DNA of 33,593 nucleotides from positions 1 to 33,593 of the forward strand of contig JASHRQ010000046.1 of the NCBI GenBank assembly GCA_030037265.1, read 5' to 3'. The DNA is from Thermoplasmata archaeon. GTDB lineage: Archaea; Thermoplasmatota; Thermoplasmata; Lutacidiplasmatales; UBA184. Positions 8,500-17,702 of the stretch are shown piece by piece; position 1 is the stretch's first letter; the number at the start of each line of letters is the position of its first letter. A program made the position numbers and the translations under genes. The notes beneath the pieces were generated by a model. That model was not told the origin of the DNA. It ran no database searches and saw only the letters and a list, made by a program, of their open reading frames with translations.

Positions 8500-9975
8500 G
8501 TGACGGCTCGCCGGTCCGCCCTGGTCGACTCGTCGATCCGCGCCGAACTCTCGCGGGCCCGCGTCCCCGGGTTCGCGCTCGGGCTCGCCCGCGCGGGGCG
8601 GCCCACCCTGCTCCGCGGCTTCGGCGAGCGGGACCGGGAGCTGCACCGGCCGGAGTCGGTCGATACGGTGCACGGCCTCGCGTCGGTGACGAAGTCGTTC
8701 ACCGCGCTCGCGGTCCTCCGCCTCGCCGACGAGGGCCGGCTGTCGGTCCAGGACCCGGTGCGGAAGTACCTGCCGGGATACCGCACTCCGAGGCCCGACT
8801 GGAGCCGGCGGACGACGGTCCACCACTTCCTCACGCACACGACCGGTCTGCCGCCGCTCCCCGCGCTCTACTACGAGATGGTGGACAGCCTCGCCGTCGA
8901 CTTCTCGTTCGACGCGGCGGACTACCGCCGCGCCGGGATCGACCTCCGGGAGCCGCCCATCCACACGTTCGATGAGATGCTCCAGTACCTCGCCCACGCC
9001 CGGTACCGGCCGCTGGGGCCGCCGGGGAGCGTCTTCAGCTACTCGAACGAGGCGTTCGGGCTGTTGGGCGCGGTCGTCGAGGCCGCCTCCGGCGAGACGT
9101 ACGAGCGGTACGTGGAGGAGGCGATCCTGCGGCCCGCCGGGATGACCCGGACGACCTTCGACACCGGCGTGATGCAACGGTTCCCCGAGGTCGCGACGCT
9201 CTACACCCCGGTGCGTCGCGGGACGAGGGTCCGGGTGGTGGCCGCGCCGATCTGGCACGAGTCGTCGGTCCTGCGCGCGAGCGGGGGCCTCCGGTCGACG
9301 GCGCGGGACATGCTGCGGTACCTCGAGGTGTACCGGACCGGGGGCCGGGTCGGTTCGACCCGGATCGTCTCGGCGCACGCGGTGCAGCGGATGACGACGC
9401 CGCACGTCGCGACCGAGCCCGGGAGCTACTACGGCTACGGCCTGTCCGTCACGCCGGTCGCCGGCGTGGGCACGTACGTCGGCCACGGAGGGTCCCTGAA
9501 GGGAGTCGCGTCCGCGATCGCCGTCGTCCCCGAGTGGGGGGTGACCGGCGTCGCGCTCTCGAACCTGGACGGCGCTCCGAGCGGGACGATCCTCCGCGAG
9601 GAGGTGAACCGCTTGCTCGGCCGCCCCCGCGCGGCGCCCCTGGTCCGGCGGCCGGCGCTCCGGGAGCCTCCCCGGACGCTCGGGGACCTGGTCGGGTTGT
9701 TCGGTTCCGGCGAAGGGTGGTGGCTCCGCACGCGCGTCCGTCGGGGGCGGCTCCTCCTCGACTTCCTCGGCATCGAGATCACCGGCCGGGGCCTGGAGGC
9801 GGTCCCGATCGGACCGGACCTGTTCCGCGTCGGCCGCGGCGCCGACGAGCGCCTGGTGCACTTCCGGCGCTCGCCGTCGGGCCGGGTGGAGGGGCTCGAC
9901 ATGGACAAGCGCGTCGTGCGCCGCCGGACGGAGCGGGAGTGGCGGCGGCTCCCCCGCGAGCTCCCCGTCTGGTAG
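8500..9975 (+). CDS. Class C beta-lactamase-like serine hydrolase
   Basis: SxxK (SVTK), YSN and HGG motifs: 'ASVTKSFTALAVLRLADEG', 'FSYSNEAFGLLG', 'YVGHGGSLKG'. GTG start about 28 nt after a CTTAAA box. Confidence 0.9.
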   Translation: MTARRSALVDSSIRAELSRARVPGFALGLARAGRPTLLRGFGERDRELHRPESVDTVHGLASVTKSFTALAVLRLADEGRLSVQDPVRKYLPGYRTPRPDWSRRTTVHHFLTHTTGLPPLPALYYEMVDSLAVDFSFDAADYRRAGIDLREPPIHTFDEMLQYLAHARYRPLGPPGSVFSYSNEAFGLLGAVVEAASGETYERYVEEAILRPAGMTRTTFDTGVMQRFPEVATLYTPVRRGTRVRVVAAPIWHESSVLRASGGLRSTARDMLRYLEVYRTGGRVGSTRIVSAHAVQRMTTPHVATEPGSYYGYGLSVTPVAGVGTYVGHGGSLKGVASAIAVVPEWGVTGVALSNLDGAPSGTILREEVNRLLGRPRAAPLVRRPALREPPRTLGDLVGLFGSGEGWWLRTRVRRGRLLLDFLGIEITGRGLEAVPIGPDLFRVGRGADERLVHFRRSPSGRVEGLDMDKRVVRRRTEREWRRLPRELPVW

Positions 9976-9977
9976 CG

Positions 9978-10460
9978 CTACGGGTTCGCGCCGTGGGCCC
10001 GGAGCCGGGCGAATACGTCGGCCCACGCCTCGGCGAACCAGCCGCGCGCGGCCTCTCCGTCGGCGCCCTCCGGCCAGCCGCGCTGCTCGAGGCGGAGCCG
10101 CGTCCGTCCCGGGCCCATCGGCTGGAACCGCACCCCGAGGAAGACCGGGTGGGTTTGGGCGGCCGCGGGTCCCACCGGGGGTTCTCCCGGCACGCGGAGC
10201 TCGAGGAGATACTCCTCCTCGAGCGCGCTGATCGGGCCGCCCACGGGCCGGTCGATCGGGCGGCTCCCCAGGGAGCCCTCGAGACGGTACTCCCCGCCGA
10301 CCCGGAGGTCGGCGGCGAGACGGCCGGTCAGCCACGGCACGGCCGCCGCCGGGTCGGTCCACCAGGCCCAGAGGTCCTCCACGGGATGCGGGAACTCCTC
10401 GATGAGGACGATCGGCTCCACCGGTGCCGCCTCTCCGGCCCCTCGAACGTCGGGGGCCAC
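9978..10460 (-). CDS. SRPBCC/AHSA1 domain protein
   Basis: 'HPVEDLWAWWTDPAAAVPWL...ADLRVGGEYRLEG...GRTRLRLEQRGWPEG...AWADVFARLRAH' is AHSA1-like. Confidence 0.75.
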   Translation of the reverse strand: MAPDVRGAGEAAPVEPIVLIEEFPHPVEDLWAWWTDPAAAVPWLTGRLAADLRVGGEYRLEGSLGSRPIDRPVGGPISALEEEYLLELRVPGEPPVGPAAAQTHPVFLGVRFQPMGPGRTRLRLEQRGWPEGADGEAARGWFAEAWADVFARLRAHGANP

Positions 10461-10489
10461 TTACGGGTTTTGGCGGCCGGCCCCGACCG

Positions 10490-10732
10490 TCAGTCGTCCT
10501 CGGAGCCGAGGATCCGGGCGCACGACAGGCACTGCACCGGACGCGACTGGAAGTCGTACGAACGGTGCGGGACGCGCTCGATGGGCGGCGGAGAGCTCGC
10601 GGGCCAGCTCTCGCCCAGCTTCGACGCGACCACCGTCCGGAGCACGTCGCCGTCTCCGCTGCACCGCGCGCACAGGTCGAACTCCCTTCCCGCCGGCGGG
10701 CCGCCGGCTCCCGTCGTCCGGAACCGCGGCAC
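10490..10732 (-). CDS. Small zinc-ribbon-like protein
   Basis: 80 aa with paired CxxC motifs: 'CARC...CLSC'. Confidence 0.5.
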   Translation of the reverse strand: MPRFRTTGAGGPPAGREFDLCARCSGDGDVLRTVVASKLGESWPASSPPPIERVPHRSYDFQSRPVQCLSCARILGSEDD

Positions 10733-10876
10733 GGGCGGGCCCAGGCCCGACGCCTACAAGACCCGGTGGATGGCCCGACCCGACGGTCGTTCGCTGGCCC
10801 CCGGGCACCGGCGCACCGGGCGGCCCCACGGACCTCGCCCGGTCAGGCTCTTATGGGACCGAGCTAACGGGGGCCG

Positions 10877-11332
10877 ATGATCGCTGCCGGTGCGCCCGCC
10901 CCCGACTTCGAGGCCGTCACCTCCACGGGAGAGAAGCTCCGCCTGTCGAGCCTGAAGGGAAAGCCGGTCGTGCTGTACTTCTATCCGAAGTCGTTCACGA
11001 CGGGCTGCACGATCGAGACGAAGAAGTTCGCGGACCTCTCGCCGGAGCTCGCGAAGCACGGCGTCGTCGTGGTCGGGGTCAGCGTCGACGATGCGGCCAC
11101 GCAGAAGGCGTTCGCCGCCGACTGCCACGCCGGCTTCCCGATCGTCGCGGACTCGGACAAGAAGATCGCGGAGAGCTACGGCGTGCTGGGCACGTTCAAG
11201 ATGGCGAAGCGGGTGACCTTCTTCATCGACGCCTCCGGGAAGGTCGACGAGGTCGTCGAGTCGATGCGGCCGGGACCGCACACCGAGCGCGCGACGGAAC
11301 GGTTCCTCACCGGCGCCCCGACGAAGGGCTGA
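10877..11332 (+). CDS. bcp: Peroxiredoxin (AhpC/TSA, BCP-like)
   Basis: 'GKPVVLYFYPKSFTTGCTIETKKFADL...VVVVGVSVDDAATQKAFAADC...FPIVADSDKKIAESYGVLG'. Confidence 0.9.
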   Translation: MIAAGAPAPDFEAVTSTGEKLRLSSLKGKPVVLYFYPKSFTTGCTIETKKFADLSPELAKHGVVVVGVSVDDAATQKAFAADCHAGFPIVADSDKKIAESYGVLGTFKMAKRVTFFIDASGKVDEVVESMRPGPHTERATERFLTGAPTKG

Positions 11333-11350
11333 GCGAGTCGGGCCGGCACC

Positions 11351-12088
11351 GTGAGCCCCGCGGGCCCTCGAGCTCGCCAACCCCGGAGCGGGCCCCGGGC
11401 GGGCCGACGAGCTCCGCCCGGCGCGGCCTCGCCCGGTCGCTACCGGTTGCGTCGGGCCACCGTCCGCGACCTCGCCGTCCTGACCCGCCATCGGCACGCC
11501 ATGTTCGCCGAGATCGGCGGCGTCACGGACCGCATGCTCCGCCAACACGACCGACGGTACGCGCGCTGGGCCGCCGCGCGGCTCTCGACCGGCGAGTTGG
11601 TCGGCTTCGTGGCCGAGACCCGGGACGGCGCGTCGGCGGCGAGCGGATGCGTCTGGTTCCGCCCCGACCAGCCCCGTCCCGGGCAGCCCCAGCTCGTCGT
11701 GCCGTACCTGCTCTCCATGTACACCGAGCCCGGGCACCGCCGACGGGGGCTCGCGCGTCGTATCGTCCGGGCCGGCGTACGACTCGCCCGGGTGAGGGGC
11801 TCGGCCCGGGTGGAGCTCCACGCCGCCCGCGCGGGGCGTCGGCTGTACCGGAGCGAGGGGTTCGCGCGGACGTGGGAGATGCGACGCTGGCTCCGCTCCC
11901 TCCGCGGACCGGGTCGGCGGCCTAGGCCGGCGGCGGGCCGGGAGGAGGCGGCGGGGGGTAGTACGACGGGGAAGGAAGCGGGGTCGCGACGGCGTAGCTC
12001 GGGCCGGCGGTCGCCGGCAGCTGCGCGAGCGTGGACTGGGCTCCGATCAGCACGAGGATCGACCCGACCACGCTCGCGAACGGGATGA
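11351..12088 (+). CDS. GNAT family N-acetyltransferase (C-terminal tail overlaps an antisense gene)
   Basis: 'YRLRRATVRDLAVLTRHRHAMFAEIGG...VPYLLSMYTEPGHRRRGLARRIVRAGVRLAR...LHAARAGRRLYRSEGF'. Confidence 0.8.
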   Translation: MSPAGPRARQPRSGPRAGRRAPPGAASPGRYRLRRATVRDLAVLTRHRHAMFAEIGGVTDRMLRQHDRRYARWAAARLSTGELVGFVAETRDGASAASGCVWFRPDQPRPGQPQLVVPYLLSMYTEPGHRRRGLARRIVRAGVRLARVRGSARVELHAARAGRRLYRSEGFARTWEMRRWLRSLRGPGRRPRPAAGREEAAGGSTTGKEAGSRRRSSGRRSPAAARAWTGLRSARGSTRPRSRTG

Positions 12089-12758
12089 TCATGAGGACCG
12101 CGCCGACCTTGAACAGGTCGTTGTGGTAGCGGGCTCCGAGCCTCCAGATCCCGACCAGCGTCCCGATGAATCCGACCAGGGCGAGGATCGCGGCGAGGAG
12201 GATGAGACCCACCACCCCGAGCAGCCCGGCGACGTTGACGCACGTCGTCGCGTTCCCTCCCGCCGGGGTCGAGGCGATGCAGTTGATCGTCGGGATCAGG
12301 ATGGCGAAGAGCGCCACGAACGCGAGCACCGCCAGGGCGACCCCGATCATGGCCAGGAGGGCGAACGTGGGCGTGGTCGAGAACCGGGGGTCGTGCGGCC
12401 GGAGGTACCGGAAGCCCCCCCGGAAGAACCCCAAGGACACCAGGTCGATGATGAAGCCCAGCACACCCAGCAACAGGACCAGGACGACCGCATCGGTCGC
12501 GACATGGACGACCGCGCCGGTCGTGACGAGACTCACCGGGAGGGCGCCGGTCAGGTCCAGTACCTCGAAGCCGAGCGAGAGCAACGCGCCGACCACCGCG
12601 ACCAAGGCGCCGTTCCGGACCCCGAGGATCCCCAACCCATCGGTGGCCTTCGACGGGGCCACCCCGACGGGCTCGGCCGCGGGGTAGCCGCCCGGGGGCA
12701 TCCAGACCGGGGGGCCCATGGGCGGGGGCGGCGGCGGAGGCGGGGGCGGGGCGGCCAC
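11922..12758 (-). CDS. Polytopic membrane protein with polyproline tracts at both termini
   Basis: N-terminal 'MAAPPPPPPPPPPMGPP', several hydrophobic segments, C-terminal 'SYYPPPPPPGPPPA'; ATAGAAATA box about 30 nt upstream of GTG. Confidence 0.75.
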   Translation of the reverse strand: MAAPPPPPPPPPPMGPPVWMPPGGYPAAEPVGVAPSKATDGLGILGVRNGALVAVVGALLSLGFEVLDLTGALPVSLVTTGAVVHVATDAVVLVLLLGVLGFIIDLVSLGFFRGGFRYLRPHDPRFSTTPTFALLAMIGVALAVLAFVALFAILIPTINCIASTPAGGNATTCVNVAGLLGVVGLILLAAILALVGFIGTLVGIWRLGARYHNDLFKVGAVLMIIPFASVVGSILVLIGAQSTLAQLPATAGPSYAVATPLPSPSYYPPPPPPGPPPA

Positions 12759-12987
12759 GATAGGCGCCGGACGGGGGTGGACCTATTTCTATGCACTCCC
12801 GGCCGCCCCGCTCCGCGGGCGGCATCCTCGAGCGGCCCCGCCGGCCGACGGCAGGCCGAGTGCCGCGCACGGATACGCATTTTTACCCTTCGCCCGCGAG
12901 GATAGATATACGTCCTCTGCGGTCTAGTACGTCAGTGAACGCCGGACGTCGGGGGTGCGGCCCCGACGCGCGGTGGGGGGTTTCACG

Positions 12988-13359
12988 ATGCTCGCCGACG
13001 TGCGGGTCTATGCACCGATTCCCGAGCTGAAGTCCCGGCTGGACGCGATCGCCGTCGCGCTCGTCTCGGAGGACGGCCAGATGCTCCAGAGCGCCCTGCC
13101 GACCGGCGTCTACGCCGACTCGTTCGCGGTCATGTGCGCGACGATCGTCGGCGCCGCGGCGACCGTGAGCAGCGACCTGAAGCGGACGCCGCCCGACCAC
13201 ATCGTGATCCGCGGCCCGGATTTCACGACCATCCTGGCCCGGTACGACCGGTCGCGCCTCCTCGCGACGGTCGTCGGCCCCGGCGCGGACGTGGAGAAGG
13301 TCGTGGGGCTGGTGGACGAGTTCATCGTGACGTACCGTCCGCCCGAGACGGCCCCGTAA
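12988..13359 (+). CDS. Roadblock/LC7-like protein
   Basis: 'PELKSRLDAIAVALVSEDGQMLQSALPTGVYADSFAVMCATIVGAAATVSSDLKRTPPDHIVIRGPDFTTILARYDRSRLLATVVGPGADVEKVVGLVDEFI'. Confidence 0.75.
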   Translation: MLADVRVYAPIPELKSRLDAIAVALVSEDGQMLQSALPTGVYADSFAVMCATIVGAAATVSSDLKRTPPDHIVIRGPDFTTILARYDRSRLLATVVGPGADVEKVVGLVDEFIVTYRPPETAP

Positions 13360-13429
13360 TTCCCCCGTCGACCTCCCGGGGTCCGGTGCGCCGGAAACCT
13401 CATGGAGGCCGTCCGCTGGGTCCCTCCCC

Positions 13430-14851
13430 ATGCCCGCCCCGGACGAACCGGTCGTGGTGATCGGGGCCGGGCCGGCCGGTCTCGCGTGCGGGGAGCGGCT
13501 GCTCGCCGCCGGGGTCCCGTGCCTCCTCCTCGAGGCCCGGGACCGGGTCGGGGGCCGGACCCTCACCGACTACTCGCTGGCGCCGGGGTTCCCCGTGGAG
13601 CTGGGCGCGCAGATGATCCACGGGCGGCATGTCGTGACCCATCGCTGGGCCGCGGCGCTCGGCCTCTCGACCACGCCGTGGCCGATCCTGCAGCGCAGCC
13701 GGATGGTCGTCGAGGGGCGGGCGGCGGCCTTCCCGTGGTTCGCCTTCCCGCTCTACCCCCGGTTCGGGACGCGGGCGTTCCTTCGCGGCGTCCGCACGAT
13801 CCCGCGGGAGCTGATGGCGCACCGGCCCCCGGACGAGTCGCTCGCGAGCTTCCTCGCCCGCCGTCCGCCGCCCGAGGGCGCGCGGCGGATCGTGGAGATC
13901 CTGCACGCCCATGCCTACGCCGCCGACGCCGACCAGATCGGCGTCGACGGGCCGGCGGAGGAGGCGCGCGCGGCGTCCGAACGGTTCGGCTACCGGAACT
14001 TCCGGTTGGAGGGGGGATACTCGGAGCTGTTCCGCCGCCGCGCCGACCCGTGGAAGGACCGCATCCGGCTAGGCACCCGGGCGACCCGCATCCGCGTGGC
14101 GAACGACCACCTCCGGGTGGAGACGGAGAGCGGGCCGGACGCGTCCCCGGCGACCTGGGCGGCCTCGCGCGTGGTGGTCACGGTGCCGCTGGGCGTGCTG
14201 CAGCACCGCGCGATCGAGTTCGACCCGCCGCTCCCCGCGTCGAAGCAGCGCGCGATCGACCGGCTCGCGTTCGGCACGGGATACGCGCTCCAGCTCCGGC
14301 TCGCAGGGGGGAACCTCCGGGAGCGGTTGGGGAACTTCTCGGTGGTCTGGGGCGGCGGCGCCTCGTCGTTCCACCGGCCGGCGCTGGGCCGCCCCGGACT
14401 CCCGGAGATCCTCACTTCGTTCACCGTGGGCCGCGAGGCCGGCCGCCGGTCGCTGATGAGCGAGGCCGAGCGGCTCGAGGCGACGCTCGCCGAGCTCCGC
14501 TCGATCCTTCCGTCCGGGGCCGACCCGGGTCGCGTGGGCGCCGCCTCGGTCCACCTCTGGCCGCTCGACCCCTACTCTCGAGGGGCGTACTCCTTCCTCC
14601 CGGTCGGCGTGGGCCTCGACGCGCGACGCGAACTGGCGGCGCCGGTAGACGGCCGGCTCTTCTTCGCCGGGGAGGCCACGCACACGGCGGGCGAATCCAC
14701 GACGGTGCACGGCGCGATCGAGACCGGCTACCGCGCGGCGGACGAGGTACTCCGGTCGCTCCGCACCGGGCCGGCGGTCGCGGGGGAATCCGCCGGGCGG
14801 ACGGCCGGTCCCAGCGTTCCACGGTTCCATCCCGCCCTCCCGTCGGAGTGA
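13430..14851 (+). CDS. FAD-dependent amine oxidase family protein
   Basis: 'VVVIGAGPAGLACGERLLAAGVPCLLLEARDRVGGRTLTD...' Rossmann motif and C-terminal 'GRLFFAGEATHTAGESTTVHGAIETGYRAADEVL'. Confidence 0.92.
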   Translation: MPAPDEPVVVIGAGPAGLACGERLLAAGVPCLLLEARDRVGGRTLTDYSLAPGFPVELGAQMIHGRHVVTHRWAAALGLSTTPWPILQRSRMVVEGRAAAFPWFAFPLYPRFGTRAFLRGVRTIPRELMAHRPPDESLASFLARRPPPEGARRIVEILHAHAYAADADQIGVDGPAEEARAASERFGYRNFRLEGGYSELFRRRADPWKDRIRLGTRATRIRVANDHLRVETESGPDASPATWAASRVVVTVPLGVLQHRAIEFDPPLPASKQRAIDRLAFGTGYALQLRLAGGNLRERLGNFSVVWGGGASSFHRPALGRPGLPEILTSFTVGREAGRRSLMSEAERLEATLAELRSILPSGADPGRVGAASVHLWPLDPYSRGAYSFLPVGVGLDARRELAAPVDGRLFFAGEATHTAGESTTVHGAIETGYRAADEVLRSLRTGPAVAGESAGRTAGPSVPRFHPALPSE

Positions 14852-14953
14852 CCGACCGATGGCCCGCGGGGAACGGCGCCCCCGGGAACCCGCGAGGGCC
14901 CCGCCGAGCCGGGCCAAGCCATTAATCGACCCCCGCGGCTAGAACGTAGCGGA

Positions 14954-16492
14954 ATGCGGCCGAGCCACCCCCGTCGTTCATCGGGCCGGCGGCGGTCGCT
15001 CGCCCGGGCGCTCGTCGTCGTCGGGCTCCTGGCGTGCCTCGTCACGACCCCGGTGCTCGTTGGGGCGTCCGGTCCGGCCTGCGACCGGGCCGACACGACG
15101 CTCTGCGCTCCCGCGGCGCCGTCCTCGGCGAGTACCGCGGCCTCGACGTCCTCGTTCCCCGGCGCGTACCCGTCGCCGCGCGAGGGAGCGCGCCTCGCCG
15201 TGGACCTGCCGTACACCGAGGCGGTCCTGTTCGGGGGCGAGACCCCCTCCGGCCAGATCCTGGGGGATACCTGGACCGTCTATCCGGGCTCCTACGGGGT
15301 GAACTGGACGGAGCTCTCGCCGTCCGCCGCGCCGACGCCCCGCTACGACTACGCCCTCACGTACGACGGGGCGATGGGCGAGGACCTGCTGTTCGGCGGC
15401 AACTCGTCCACGGGACCGTTGAACGACAGCTGGACCTTCTCCGACGGGGCGTGGACCAACGTGACGACGGGCGTCGCGCCGCCGGCGCGGAGCGGCGCCG
15501 TGCTCGTCTACGACCCGGTGGACTCCGAGGCGGTGCTGTTCGGGGGCGAGGGCGCCCAGGGGCCGCTCAACGACACGTGGACGTACAGCCCGACGGCCGG
15601 CTGGGAGAACGTCTCTCCCGTACACTCCCCGTCGCCGCGCTCCGGTGCGGCGGCCGCGTACGACGGGGAGTGCGGCTGCGTGCTGCTGTTCGGCGGCCGC
15701 GCGGCGGACGGAGCCGCGTTAGGCGACACCTGGACGTTCGCGTCCGGCGCGTGGACCGAATTATTCCCCTCCGGGGCACCTCCGGCCCGCTACGAGGCCG
15801 GCATGGCGAACCTGAGCGCGTACGGGGTCCTGCTGTTCGGAGGCTCGAACGGGACCGGGGACCTCGGCGACACCTACACGTTCGGGAATCTCACGGGCGG
15901 GTGGACGTACCAGGGCACGGGACCGGCCCCGCGGGCCGACCCCGCGCTCGCCTGGTTCCCGGGCAACAACGGCGGCGGGGTCGACATCGGCGAAGCGAAC
16001 TACTCCTACGCGCTGCTGTTCGGCGGCTACCAGGGCTCCACGCCGTTCAACGACAGCTGGGGCTGGAATCCGACCTGGTTCGAGCTCGCGAACCCGGGGT
16101 TCGGCTTCGACATCGTCGCGTCGTCCACGCTCCTCGCCTGGGGGGAGTCGCTCACGGTCTCCGTCTCGGTCCTCGGCGGCAGCCCGCCGTTCTCCTTCGC
16201 GTACGGCGGGGAGCCGCCCGGGTGCGGCGGCGCGAACGGCTCGTCCTTCTCGTGCGTCCCGTCCGCGCCGGGAGGCTATCTCGTCACGGTGGCCGTCGGG
16301 GACCGCCTCGGGAACCAATCGGTCCACTCCATCGCCCTCTCCGTCGCGACGCCGACGAGTCCGCCGGTCGGGAGCGTACCCTCGCCGCTCGGCTTCTCCG
16401 ACTGGCTGCTGCTCGCTCCGGTCGCGGGAGGGATCGCCCTGCTGGGCCTCTCCGGCCGCTCGCCCCGGCCACCGAGGGCCCCCTCCCCGTGA
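14954..16492 (+). CDS. Secreted or membrane-anchored Kelch-repeat protein
   Basis: Signal-like N-terminus, six 'LLFGG...LNDTWTF...PPARSGAALVYD'-type repeats, C-terminal hydrophobic helix. Confidence 0.88.
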   Translation: MRPSHPRRSSGRRRSLARALVVVGLLACLVTTPVLVGASGPACDRADTTLCAPAAPSSASTAASTSSFPGAYPSPREGARLAVDLPYTEAVLFGGETPSGQILGDTWTVYPGSYGVNWTELSPSAAPTPRYDYALTYDGAMGEDLLFGGNSSTGPLNDSWTFSDGAWTNVTTGVAPPARSGAVLVYDPVDSEAVLFGGEGAQGPLNDTWTYSPTAGWENVSPVHSPSPRSGAAAAYDGECGCVLLFGGRAADGAALGDTWTFASGAWTELFPSGAPPARYEAGMANLSAYGVLLFGGSNGTGDLGDTYTFGNLTGGWTYQGTGPAPRADPALAWFPGNNGGGVDIGEANYSYALLFGGYQGSTPFNDSWGWNPTWFELANPGFGFDIVASSTLLAWGESLTVSVSVLGGSPPFSFAYGGEPPGCGGANGSSFSCVPSAPGGYLVTVAVGDRLGNQSVHSIALSVATPTSPPVGSVPSPLGFSDWLLLAPVAGGIALLGLSGRSPRPPRAPSP

Positions 16493-17094
16493 ACGGCCCT
16501 CCCCCACGGCGCGGACGCGTGGTCGGCTCGGTCGCGATGGCCGCGGGACTCCTCGTCCTCGTGACTGGCCTGGTCGCCGCCCCCGTCGGAGCCCTGCCCG
16601 GCGCGGCGGCCCGACCGACGGGGACGGCGCTCGGCCCCGAGCCGTTGGCGTCGCCGCTGGAGGTCGGCATCACCCTGGCCCCGACGACGACGACCGCGGG
16701 CTCGACGGTCCGCATCGAGGTCGTCGCCTCGGGCGGCGTACCGCTCGTCAACTCGACCGGGGGGGACTACTACATCCTCACGGTCCTGTTCGGGGACGGC
16801 GGGCTCCGGGTGCTCGACACGTGCAACCCGTGCACCGTGGACCATACGTACGACCGCCCGGGCAACTACTCGGTCTCCGCGATCGCGGCGGACGGTACCA
16901 GCACGACCGCGAACGCGACGACGCGGCTGTGGGTGCGGTCCGCCACGAACCCCGTCGTCACGGACCTCGAATACGCGGGACTGGGCGCCGCGCTCGCCCT
17001 CGAAGCCGCCGCCGCCGTGTACCTCGTTCGGCGGCGCCGGGCCCCGCCGCCGCGGACCTCGGCTCCCGTCGGAGACCCGCCGAAACCTTCGTAA
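16489..17094 (+). CDS. PKD-like domain surface protein with C-terminal TM anchor, GTGA overlap with the upstream gene
   Basis: 'VRIEVVASGGVPLVNSTGGDYYILTVLFGDGGLRVLDTCNPCTVDHTYDRPGNYSVSAIAADGTST' is PKD-like; N-terminal signal-like helix and C-terminal TM + RRRR. Confidence 0.75.
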   Translation: MNGPPPRRGRVVGSVAMAAGLLVLVTGLVAAPVGALPGAAARPTGTALGPEPLASPLEVGITLAPTTTTAGSTVRIEVVASGGVPLVNSTGGDYYILTVLFGDGGLRVLDTCNPCTVDHTYDRPGNYSVSAIAADGTSTTANATTRLWVRSATNPVVTDLEYAGLGAALALEAAAAVYLVRRRRAPPPRTSAPVGDPPKPS

Positions 17095-17119
17095 GCCCGG
17101 ACGGGTAGAGCGCGGACCG

Positions 17120-17644
17120 ATGCCCCGCTCCGCCGCCCCGGACCCGTCGGACGGCGAGGGCCGGGTCCTCTCGCTCCACCGGAAGCCCGAGGTCCCGGGC
17201 GAGCACGGGCTCCCGAAGGCGGAGATCGCCGAGGTGCTCGTGACCGCCCGCGGAGTGGAGGGAGACTTCAACCGGTACCGCCACGAGGTGCAGCGGGACG
17301 AGCCCGGGCAGGCGCTGCTCCTGATGCCGATCGAGATGATCCGGACGCTCAACGAGGAGGGGTGGCCGATCCGTCCCGGCGACCTCGGCGAGAACGTCAC
17401 GACCGAGCGGATCCCGTACGACCGGTTCCGGGTGGGCGGCCGCGTGAGGGTCGGCGAGGTGCTCGCGGAGGTCTCGAAGCCGTGCACGCCGTGCACCAAC
17501 CTCGAGCTCCTCCCGTACGTCGGCCACGCCCGGGGACCCGAGTTCATCCGCACGATGGTCGGGCGACGGGGCTGGTACGCCTGGGTCCGCTCGGAGGGCC
17601 GGGTCCGACGGGGCGACCCGATCCAGCTCCTCCCCGCGAAGTAG
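17120..17644 (+). CDS. MOSC domain protein
   Basis: 'GVEGDFNRYRHEV...ALLLMPIEMIRTLNEEGWPIRPGDLGENVTTERIPYDRFRVGGRVRVGEVLAEVSKPCTPCTNL'. Confidence 0.85.
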   Translation: MPRSAAPDPSDGEGRVLSLHRKPEVPGEHGLPKAEIAEVLVTARGVEGDFNRYRHEVQRDEPGQALLLMPIEMIRTLNEEGWPIRPGDLGENVTTERIPYDRFRVGGRVRVGEVLAEVSKPCTPCTNLELLPYVGHARGPEFIRTMVGRRGWYAWVRSEGRVRRGDPIQLLPAK

Positions 17645-17702
17645 ACCGCGCGGGTCGACCCACAGAGTAGATGAGCCGGAAGCCGGCTCTTGGGGACGAC
17701 GG

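Noticed and set aside
6090-8975. 961-aa plus-strand ORF antisense to the M1 aminopeptidase
   Set aside because: Composition is Arg/Glu/Pro-rich with no recognisable motifs; the minus strand carries clear M1 signatures.
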